Shown one piece after another: positions 1 through 6,111 of a stretch of DNA of 13,361 bases; positions within the stretch are counted from its first letter, which is position 1, and each line of letters begins with the position of its first letter. Position numbers and translations under genes: made by a program. This stretch comes from an uncultured Clostridia bacterium (GTDB lineage Bacteria > Bacillota_A > Clostridia > Christensenellales > UBA1242): contig CANRFP010000032.1 of the NCBI GenBank assembly GCA_947629895.1, forward strand, positions 1 to 13,361. The letters run 5' to 3'. Under the pieces are notes generated by a model that saw nothing but the letters and a program-made list of their open reading frames with translations, searched no databases and was not told where the DNA came from.

Positions 1-14
1 CCATATTAACTCCT

Positions 15-899
15 TTAAATTCCAAAATATTCTAACCACTGCTTATATTTGTCTTGTGCGGACAAGCAGGTGTCTATTAAAAATCCGTGTTCATTATTCC
101 ATTCTCTTAGGCCGCGATAGTAGTAAAACTTCAAGTCTTCGTCAATGATAAACGGCACAATGTTGTTTGCAAGGCATTCTTTAAACATGATTAGGCGACC
201 AACTCTGCCGTTGCCATCTTGAAATGGATGGATTTTTTCAAACTTTTGATGAAATTCAACAATGTCTTCAAGCGATTTGTTTTCTTTGTTGTTATATTTT
301 TCAAGCAAGGTCTTCATCTCACTTGCAACATTTTCAGGTTTGCATGTTTCTTGCCCACCGACTTCGTTTGGCAGTTTTTTATACGCACCAACATTAAACC
401 AATCTTTTCGGCTGTCCGATGTCCCTGTTTTCAAAATGAAGTGGAGTTCCTTAATGAGTGCTTCTGTTAAAGGCTTTTTTGCATTGACGATAATATAGTC
501 AATACATTTGAAGTGATTACTCGTTTCGATGACATCATCAATATTTATCGTCTCGCTTGTCACACCGATTGTGTTGGTTTCAAAGATAAACCTTGTTTGA
601 TCTTCTGTAAGCTTGCTGCCTTCTATGTGATTAGAGTTGTAGGTCAATTCAATTTGCGTTTTGTGATAAATGCCGCCTTTCAACTTCATGTCTTTTTGTT
701 CTTTTAAAACATTAAGAAGCGGATTGTCGCTAAACTCTTTCCTTTTCGCTCTGTCTGGCTTTAAGGCGTCTGCAGGAATAATCCAAGTCTTACCCATAAG
801 CTGCGCGCCTTTAATTCGGCCAGTGGCACAATAATTTCTCACCGACCTTTCGCTGATATTCCATTTCTTTGCAACTTCACTGACAGATAAAAACCCCAT
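15..899 (-). CDS. Fic-family protein (probable AMPylase) with N-terminal HTH
   Basis: A 294-aa protein. Residues about 1-50 look like an excisionase/MerR-type winged HTH (LSVSEVAKKW...RSVRNY...KTWIIPADAL). The Fic core follows, with the complete motif HPFQDGNGRVGR at 224-235; in this family the His is the catalytic base and the loop binds the nucleotide phosphates. An N-terminal inhibitory-helix match, S89-N-H-I-E93-G94, fits the (S/T)xxxE(G/N) motif of self-inhibited Fic enzymes. Such proteins usually transfer AMP to a hydroxyl of a target protein; the target cannot be told here. The start was placed at MGFLSV because a GAGGTGA ribosome site lies just upstream (903-909); an upstream in-frame start would extend the frame through the promoter. 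No antitoxin gene is adjacent, so the inhibitory helix in cis is the likely control. The HTH and two operator-like sites suggest autoregulation. Confidence 0.9.
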   Translation of the reverse strand: MGFLSVSEVAKKWNISERSVRNYCATGRIKGAQLMGKTWIIPADALKPDRAKRKEFSDNPLLNVLKEQKDMKLKGGIYHKTQIELTYNSNHIEGSKLTEDQTRFIFETNTIGVTSETINIDDVIETSNHFKCIDYIIVNAKKPLTEALIKELHFILKTGTSDSRKDWFNVGAYKKLPNEVGGQETCKPENVASEMKTLLEKYNNKENKSLEDIVEFHQKFEKIHPFQDGNGRVGRLIMFKECLANNIVPFIIDEDLKFYYYRGLREWNNEHGFLIDTCLSAQDKYKQWLEYFGI

Positions 900-921
900 T
901 AAATCACCTCTAAACATTATA

Positions 922-950
922 ATTATAGCCAATAACGGCAAAATAAGCAA
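922..950 (-). promoter_or_regulatory. fic promoter
   Basis: Read on the minus strand, TTGCTT (945-950) is followed after exactly 17 nt by a perfect TATAAT (922-927). Transcription would start near 915, leaving a leader of about 16 nt that holds the GAGGTGA ribosome site. The -35 to -10 spacer contains one of the two operator-like repeats. Confidence 0.75.
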
Positions 951-984
951 GCAATTTTAAACAAAAAATTGCCGATAACGGCAA
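926..984. promoter_or_regulatory. Two 16-bp operator-like sites at the fic promoter
   Basis: TTGCCGATAACGGCAA at 969-984 is a palindrome with perfect 6-bp arms around ATAA. TAGCCAATAACGGCAA at 926-941 differs at only 2 of 16 positions and overlaps the -10 box and the spacer. The starts are 43 bp apart, about four helical turns, which would place bound dimers on the same face. I infer operators, most simply for the HTH of the adjacent Fic protein. Confidence 0.6.
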
Positions 985-1031
985 AAATTTTAATTTGATC
1001 TAAACATGCTTACACTTCTTTCTGATAAAAT

Positions 1032-1115
1032 TGCCATTTTTTTGGAGATACGTTTAGCAAAAATGCCACTTTTTTGGAGATAAGATTGCATGTTTTTGCC
1101 ACTTTTTTGGAGATA
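1032..1115. repeat. Three 19-bp direct repeats spaced 32-33 bp
   Basis: TGCCACTTTTTTGGAGATA occurs at 1064-1082 and 1097-1115, and once with a single change (TGCCATTTTTTTGGAGATA) at 1032-1050. The regular three-turn spacing indicates protein-binding repeats. IS21-family elements carry several such repeats inside each end as transposase sites, so this may be the surviving end of a lost IS; no istA/istB remains beside it. An iteron-like or regulator-binding array is the alternative. Confidence 0.6.
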
Positions 1116-1146
1116 AGCTTGAAAATGCTCAATTTTTATACTTTAA

Positions 1147-1620
1147 CTATAAATTTTTGGTCATGTCAATAAATCTAGTGTGGTAGCCGTTTCTTTGGTA
1201 AAATTCGATGGCGTGATCGTTGTATCCAAACACACCAATAATTATGTTTTTGCAATCTTGTTGATTTAAGTGTCTTTCCATAGCGTTCAGAAGTTCTTTG
1301 CCGTATCCTTTCGCCCTGCAATTTTTTGAAACAATAAGTTCGGTAATTTCTCCACGTTTTGGCGCATGAAATCCACATTCAAACACCTCTTCACAAATTA
1401 AACCAACAACAAGCCCGACAATTTTTCCGTTCTCTTCGAACAAAAACATTTTTCCTTTATGTTCTTTAATCTCTTTTAAAGTTTTATTAAAATACTCTTC
1501 GCGAAAATTTGGTGTTAAAATATTAAAACCTTCCTTGTCAATGCTTGCAATATATTCTTGCAACTCTACAAACAAGTCTTTGATATCTTCGTCATGACAA
1601 TCACTATATTCAATAACCAT
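1147..1620 (-). CDS. GNAT-family N-acetyltransferase
   Basis: A 157-aa protein, the usual length for a single-domain GNAT. Motif A is visible as ITELIVSKNCRAKGYGKEL (about 92-110), where R102-x-x-G105-x-G107 forms the acetyl-CoA pyrophosphate loop. Motif B is NDHAIEFYQRNGY (about 134-146). The central strands KMFLFEENGKIVGLVVGLI match the fold. It would transfer an acetyl group from acetyl-CoA to an amine of unknown identity in the cytoplasm. The start is supported by a GAGGTAA ribosome site 5-6 nt upstream and an extended -10 promoter. It is monocistronic and points the same way as fic, but has its own promoter. Its promoter motif is shared with the decarboxylase gene near 13 kb. Confidence 0.88.
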   Translation of the reverse strand: MVIEYSDCHDEDIKDLFVELQEYIASIDKEGFNILTPNFREEYFNKTLKEIKEHKGKMFLFEENGKIVGLVVGLICEEVFECGFHAPKRGEITELIVSKNCRAKGYGKELLNAMERHLNQQDCKNIIIGVFGYNDHAIEFYQRNGYHTRFIDMTKNL

Positions 1621-1859
1621 CTTTTTACCTCTGCTTTGATTATAGCATAAATTATTAAAATCGCCTATTCAAATTTGCAAAGTTTTAGGCAGTTTTAGGC
1701 AGAATTTGAGCGTTCAAATGGGATAAATTTGCCTAATTGATGTCAATTGATGTCAACTTTTTGTTTTGGTTTGACAGCAATTCAATTTTTGATAGGCTTA
1801 TTGTCCTTATGTTTACGGCGATTTAGAAAAGTAGGTTAAAATTCTTGCGTTTTAGGTCT
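1621..1859. other. Intergenic region with two 10-bp-period tandem repeats
   Basis: No gene is supported here. AGTTTTAGGC is repeated in tandem at 1681-1700 plus AG. AATTGATGTC is repeated in tandem at 1735-1754 plus AA. Each has a period of one helical turn, as for side-by-side protein sites. A shorter copy of the first motif (GTTTTAGGT) lies just before the tRNA fragment, and a diverged double copy is at 13135-13155. Confidence 0.6.
1639..1686 (-). promoter_or_regulatory. GNAT promoter with extended -10 and upstream AAAACTTTGCAAA motif
   Basis: On the minus strand TATGCTATAAT carries an extended -10 (TGC before TATAAT, 1639-1644), with no good -35. Upstream, AAAACTTTGCAAA (1674-1686, containing the palindrome TTTGCAAA) lies 24 nt before TATGC. 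Exactly the same arrangement precedes the gene at 12654-13010, which suggests an activator or repressor site at about -42 to -54. Confidence 0.65.
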
Positions 1860-1909
1860 CCACCCTGATAAGGTGGGGGTCGGTGGTTCGAGTCCACTCA
1901 AGCCAACCA
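1860..1909 (+). other. 3' half of tRNA-Ile(GAU): probable attachment-site remnant
   Basis: The segment holds a perfect anticodon arm (CCACC, loop CTGATAA with anticodon GAT at 1867-1869, GGTGG), a short variable region, and a T arm (GGTGG, TTCGAGT, CCACT). The acceptor 3' strand CAAGCCA is followed by discriminator A and encoded CCA at 1907-1909. The matching 5' strand (TGGCTTG) and the D arm are absent from the preceding sequence, so no functional tRNA is made here. Tyrosine integrases commonly use the anticodon-to-3' end of tRNA genes and leave such a fragment at the far end of the element. In that case the element lies to the left and the intact tRNA is outside the window. Confidence 0.75.
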
Positions 1910-1915
1910 GAAAAG

Positions 1916-1951
1916 AATAATCCGAACCAACAGCGGCTCGGATTATTTTTT
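1916..1951 (+). terminator. Rho-independent terminator after the tRNA fragment
   Basis: AATAATCCGA (1916-1925) pairs perfectly with TCGGATTATT (1938-1947), and the T-tract runs to 1951. It sits 6 nt past the CCA, as expected for the original terminator of a tRNA gene, supporting the view that chromosome beyond the element begins here. Confidence 0.85.
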
Positions 1952-2141
1952 ACACAAGATTATTTCGGAATTGTAATGAAATACTATTGAAATGTGATAA
2001 AAGTAATTGGTAATAAAAACGCTTAATTTTTATAAAACCTACAAATATGTGGGAGTGCTTTGACGGCTTACAAATGCACAAAGAAAAAAGGCTTATGAAT
2101 TAAAAATCTTTTTAATTTTAATTAAAATCTTTCAATTTTTA

Positions 2142-2150
2142 TGTTATAAT
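2142..2150 (+). promoter_or_regulatory. Extended -10 promoter of the 1197-aa gene
   Basis: TGTTATAAT gives a perfect TATAAT (2145-2150) with an extended TGN, with no convincing -35 box. A modest ribosome site (AAAGGA) precedes the ATG at 2168. The AT-rich segment 2100-2140 holds no other clear signal; a weak hairpin (CCTACA/TGTGGG) lies near 2039-2054. Confidence 0.55.
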
Positions 2151-2167
2151 CAAATAAAAGGAAAATC

Positions 2168-5100
2168 ATGGGACAATTTCTAGAAGATCAAAAGAAGCTG
2201 GAAGAAGCAACTTCTCAAAAAACAACTCGCACACAACAGGCTCTCTCTAAAAACAACGAATTGGAGTCTGAATTTATTATCCCCCAATTTGAAACTTTAA
2301 AATTTTGCTTAAAGTTTTTCAAATATGATGACCAGCCTATTACATTTTGGAAATTTAGAAACGCACTTATAAACGAAGTTAGTTATTATTCTGCAAATAG
2401 TTATAAAATTAAAGGCGCATACCTGTTTGAAGTTTTAGAACTTGCCCACAACGATATAAGAGGGACGATTACTAAAGATGCCGTTTTAGATTGTTTAAAG
2501 AAAAAATACAATTGTGAATTCCCAAATGATTTATCACAGGTCCCTAACGAGCAATTGGATTTAAGTGAAGAAACTAAAGAAAAATTAAGAAACATACAAG
2601 TCGAAAATGACGAGCTCTCTTATATGGCAACTCATTCAAAATATTATTATTGCTCAGCCATGGTAAAACTTTTAGTAAAAGATGTCACGAAGGCTGTGTA
2701 TGATTATTTTTTAGAAAACAATGTTGAATCTGCAACATTAAACGATTTATATTCTTATCTCTCACAACATTTTAATGTAAATTCATTTAATAAAAGAAAT
2801 CTATCTACACTTTTAAATATAAATCACCACCTGAGCCTAAACAAAGCAAAAGCCTTATACATTCAAACAAACATTTTGAACGAGGATGCAGATTTGGATG
2901 AGGTTTATAAAGATAAAAAAGAACAAACTCAACCGAAAATAAAAATCGTTAAACCAAAAGAAAAAGAATTGGCGGAAAGCGAGTCCTACTATTGCACCAA
3001 ATTAGTTAGATTCCCAATAAAAGATGTCGTAACTGCAATTTACGAACATTTCATTGAATTAAGTGCGACATCACTGGATTTTTATGAAGTTTATAAATTT
3101 TTGTCAGATAAATTTCATGTTTCTTCGTTTAACAAAATAAACTTGATGAACTTACTTCAAACAAAAAAAATTGTTCCAATAACAACAGTCAGAGATCTTA
3201 ATTTGAAATATCATCTGGATGAAGAAAAAGACCTTTACGATCTCAGAATCATTGAATGTATGTTTACAGACAACAGAACAATTATCAAAAACTGCATTAA
3301 AACATTGGGACTAGAATTTATTGTTAGTTTAGTTGAAAATGGTGCTTTCCCTATTTTAAATGCGTGCAACCAAATCGTGTTGTATTTTGACGAAAACGCA
3401 AATATTCTTGAACTAAAGAACAAAAAAAGAGATAAGGTTTTAGACAAATATAATAGTAAAGCCTTCGTTGAATTTGTAAGTAAATATTCTGAAGATGAAC
3501 TCTTATCAGTTTTGGAAGATGAACAAAAAACAAAAGACTGCATTGCAGAATTTGTTAAAGAAAAACAACTGGAAGAAGAAAAGATTGTCTTTAAGAAACA
3601 AATTGTTGGCTTGTTGGATTTCGTAGACCAGGACAATAGACCAGCCAAAACATATTACTTATTTAATAGCCCTGTTGATGAGATTTTGAACAAATACAAA
3701 ATTTATACAATCAACGATCTCGCAAACATAACAAAGGGACAGGCAATTGACCTATACCAATATAAAGATTACATTATAAAAATACTTAAGCGCTTGCAAC
3801 AAAGCCTGCCAGCTTATTTAAACGAAAAATTTAAACATGTAATAATGATGGTCAATAGTGATTACAAGCCATATTCTCAGTGGGAAAAATCTGCTGCAAT
3901 GCTTGAAAAGAGAGCAGATGGTTTTAATTTGCAAGAAACCGCAAATATGTTTGGAGTCACAAGAGAAGCCATTAGACAACTTGATAAAAGATATTTCACT
4001 AGATTTTCAAATTTTTATAACTCCGGAAAGGGCTCTTTAACGCCTTTAATTAGAGCATTTTTAGACAATCAAAATTTAATAACCAATGAAGATTTAGCAA
4101 AAATATTCCCATTTAATCCCAAATTATTTAAGTATTTACTTAAAAATACACAGACAGAAGAAATTGCCTATATAGAAGAAATTGACAAATTTTATTTCAT
4201 TGAAGATGATTGGTATAAGGATTTAGTCCTCTATGCAGACACCATCCCAACGGAAATACCATTGCAAGAAGTCCCAAAATATGTTAAAGATGCCCTCACA
4301 AAAATTGACAATAATAAAATTCAGTTAAGTGAAAGTGATTGCGAAAAGATAATTATGCAAGATTATAAACAACTTGGCTCTCTTTGTGCGAAATCAAAAA
4401 CAACATTAACAGAAAGATTTAAAAAAATCATGGAAGCACATTTCAATGGACCTGTCAATATTTATGATACGGAATTTTTAGCACAATTCAGAAAATACTA
4501 TGACGAAATGTATGATGACGGCAAAACAAAAAGTGACCACGCAATTTCTTCAATTTTGGCTAAAATTGGAATGCTTGTAGGGAAAGGCAGATATATTTTG
4601 AATGATAGACAATTTATGTCAAAAGCCTTAGCTGAAAAAATATATACATACATTAAAGAAAGTGGTAGAGAGATTTTCTTAACCAACAATTTATATAGCA
4701 TTTTTGAAAAAGAATTATTGCAAGAAGGTATTGATAGCAAGTATTTCTTACAGGGTGCATTAAGACAGCAAATGGCAGACAAACTTTATTTTTCAAGAGA
4801 TTATGTCAGCATAAACAAAGATGTCACAAATGTTTATAGTGAAATACTCAAGTTTGTAAAAAATGAAGGTCGTGTTGTTACTTATAAAGAGATTCAAGAG
4901 GCTTTTGTCGGCACACCTTGGAATGTTTTAATGTTTGCACTTTCACAAGATGAAATCATTAATTTGCGTGCTAAATTCATATCTATGGATGCCCTCAATT
5001 TGAATGAAGGCGATAAAACTTACTTAAAAAACACTGTTGAAACAATGGTTGCAGACGGAGAAATACACTCTTCCTCTGACTTGCTGACATATATAAAATT

Positions 5101-5761
5101 AACAAACAAAAAACTTCTTGAAAAATTGCAAGTGTATGATCAGTTTGCTATATTCAGTGTTGTAAACGCACTATTTGAAAACGATTTTGAATTTAGACGA
5201 CCATTTATTGCTAAGAAAGGAATAGAAATTGGAAAACAAGCAGAGAGATTGAAAGAATTTGTTTACTCACAAGACGAATTGGAAATCAGCGAGTTGATGG
5301 ATTTTATTTATGACAATAAACTTCATATTCAAAGTATATGCGATTATATAGACTCGCTGGAAGATTATGTTTTTAAGAACGAAAACGAAATTTTTACAAT
5401 TGAGAAATCTCACATTAACAAATACAATACGGAATTTGCTGAAAATATAGTTTTGAAATCTATGGGCAATGAAGATTTTGTCTTTGCAGATAATCTAAAA
5501 ATTTATGGAATACTTCCAAAAGAAGTGGAATGGACTCCATGGTTGTTATACAGCGCTATTAATAAATTTGGAAATAATTTAAAAGCTATACCATCAAATA
5601 CCAAATTTAAACAAAAAAATATAATGTATGCAAGACCATTGATTATCAAAAAGAATATACCAGCAAACAACATCAACGAATTCATAGAATATCTAAAAAA
5701 TAAACTTTCAACAAACGAAACAGAATTCTATAAATATCTTAAAATTAAAGGACTGGTTTAA
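2168..5761 (+). CDS. Large protein with alpha-CTD-like and sigma-region-4-like modules, function unknown
   Basis: A 1197-aa soluble protein, not recognised as a named family. It starts with a polar helical stretch (1-35). It contains an internal duplication: residues about 157-216 and 271-330 align through YYC...KDV..A.Y..F...SFNK.NL..LL, with a charged Lys/Glu linker between them. Residues about 501-545 (SPVDEILNKYKIYTINDLAN...) resemble the HhH-type C-terminal domain of RNA polymerase alpha. Residues about 584-608 (DGFNLQETANMFGVTREAI then RQLDKR) closely match the sigma-70 region 4 HTH, which recognises -35 DNA. The C-terminal half continues as helical, winged-helix-like repeats without a visible enzyme motif. 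It has its own promoter and a terminator overlapping the stop codon, and precedes the GHKL operon by about 120 nt. It may regulate that operon or recognise DNA for it; this is inference. Confidence 0.8.
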   Translation: MGQFLEDQKKLEEATSQKTTRTQQALSKNNELESEFIIPQFETLKFCLKFFKYDDQPITFWKFRNALINEVSYYSANSYKIKGAYLFEVLELAHNDIRGTITKDAVLDCLKKKYNCEFPNDLSQVPNEQLDLSEETKEKLRNIQVENDELSYMATHSKYYYCSAMVKLLVKDVTKAVYDYFLENNVESATLNDLYSYLSQHFNVNSFNKRNLSTLLNINHHLSLNKAKALYIQTNILNEDADLDEVYKDKKEQTQPKIKIVKPKEKELAESESYYCTKLVRFPIKDVVTAIYEHFIELSATSLDFYEVYKFLSDKFHVSSFNKINLMNLLQTKKIVPITTVRDLNLKYHLDEEKDLYDLRIIECMFTDNRTIIKNCIKTLGLEFIVSLVENGAFPILNACNQIVLYFDENANILELKNKKRDKVLDKYNSKAFVEFVSKYSEDELLSVLEDEQKTKDCIAEFVKEKQLEEEKIVFKKQIVGLLDFVDQDNRPAKTYYLFNSPVDEILNKYKIYTINDLANITKGQAIDLYQYKDYIIKILKRLQQSLPAYLNEKFKHVIMMVNSDYKPYSQWEKSAAMLEKRADGFNLQETANMFGVTREAIRQLDKRYFTRFSNFYNSGKGSLTPLIRAFLDNQNLITNEDLAKIFPFNPKLFKYLLKNTQTEEIAYIEEIDKFYFIEDDWYKDLVLYADTIPTEIPLQEVPKYVKDALTKIDNNKIQLSESDCEKIIMQDYKQLGSLCAKSKTTLTERFKKIMEAHFNGPVNIYDTEFLAQFRKYYDEMYDDGKTKSDHAISSILAKIGMLVGKGRYILNDRQFMSKALAEKIYTYIKESGREIFLTNNLYSIFEKELLQEGIDSKYFLQGALRQQMADKLYFSRDYVSINKDVTNVYSEILKFVKNEGRVVTYKEIQEAFVGTPWNVLMFALSQDEIINLRAKFISMDALNLNEGDKTYLKNTVETMVADGEIHSSSDLLTYIKLTNKKLLEKLQVYDQFAIFSVVNALFENDFEFRRPFIAKKGIEIGKQAERLKEFVYSQDELEISELMDFIYDNKLHIQSICDYIDSLEDYVFKNENEIFTIEKSHINKYNTEFAENIVLKSMGNEDFVFADNLKIYGILPKEVEWTPWLLYSAINKFGNNLKAIPSNTKFKQKNIMYARPLIIKKNIPANNINEFIEYLKNKLSTNETEFYKYLKIKGLV

Positions 5762-5773
5762 CCCCAGTCTTTT
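5747..5773 (+). terminator. Terminator overlapping the stop of the 1197-aa gene
   Basis: AAAGGACTGG (5747-5756) pairs with CCAGTCTTTT (5764-5773) over 10 bp including one G-T, with the TAA in the loop. The U-tract is short (TTTTATTA), so termination may be partial. Confidence 0.6.
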
Positions 5774-5823
5774 ATTACATTTCAAAAATGTAGCATATAT
5801 TTTGAAAATATTTTATAAATCTA

Positions 5824-5852
5824 TTGACAAACACAAACCTTTTGCTTATAAT
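5824..5852 (+). promoter_or_regulatory. Consensus sigma-A promoter of the GHKL operon
   Basis: TTGACA (5824-5829), an exact 17-nt spacer and TATAAT (5847-5852) form a perfect consensus promoter. The start would be near 5859, giving a leader of about 20 nt with the AAGGAG ribosome site at 5868-5873. Such strength suggests constitutive expression unless repressed; no clear operator palindrome is seen around it. Confidence 0.88.
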
Positions 5853-5879
5853 ATTTATATCAATTTTAAGGAGAGTGCT

Positions 5880-6101
5880 ATGTCAAAGCTGAAAAGAGAT
5901 AACTTTGTGCGCTTGGCGGAAGCCAGAACAAACAAGATACTTGATATGGTTAGACTTTTAGGAAATCTTTCAAATACCGCCAATTATTCTTACACCAAAG
6001 AGGATGTAAACAAAATCTTTAATACTATTGAAAAGGAACTTGCTGACACTAGAAGAAAGTTTGACACAATCGGTAGTGATGACAAGTTTACACTTTTATA
6101 A
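5880..6101 (+). CDS. Small 73-aa helical protein, first gene of the GHKL operon
   Basis: The protein begins MSKLKRDNFVRLAEARTNKI and consists of two predicted helical, charged segments separated by GNLSNTANYSYTKEDVNKIF. It is basic, without membrane segments or cysteines. The start was chosen for its AAGGAG site about 7 nt upstream; an in-frame ATG at 5802 would read through the promoter. The stop codon overlaps the AGGAGG of the next gene, so the two are translationally linked. I recall similar small proteins (RLxGNLSN...YTxEDVxKIF pattern) in accessory loci, without a known function. A role as an accessory or regulatory subunit of the ATPase is a guess. Confidence 0.8.
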   Translation: MSKLKRDNFVRLAEARTNKILDMVRLLGNLSNTANYSYTKEDVNKIFNTIEKELADTRRKFDTIGSDDKFTLL

Positions 6102-6111
6102 GGAGGAAAAT

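Noticed and set aside
41..72. Copy of the 9.6-kb hairpin repeat inside fic (TTGTCTTG...GACAAGCA)
   Set aside because: The similarity is short and explained by the coding sequence of the Fic C-terminus (CLSAQDKY).
1855..1909. Functional tRNA-Ile gene, or one split by an intron
   Set aside because: The anticodon arm is continuous, so no intron is present there, and no D arm or TGGCTTG acceptor 5' strand occurs within the preceding 200 nt.
2168..5761. 1197-aa protein as a true sigma factor
   Set aside because: Only a region-4-like HTH is visible; region 2, which binds core polymerase and opens DNA, is not seen.
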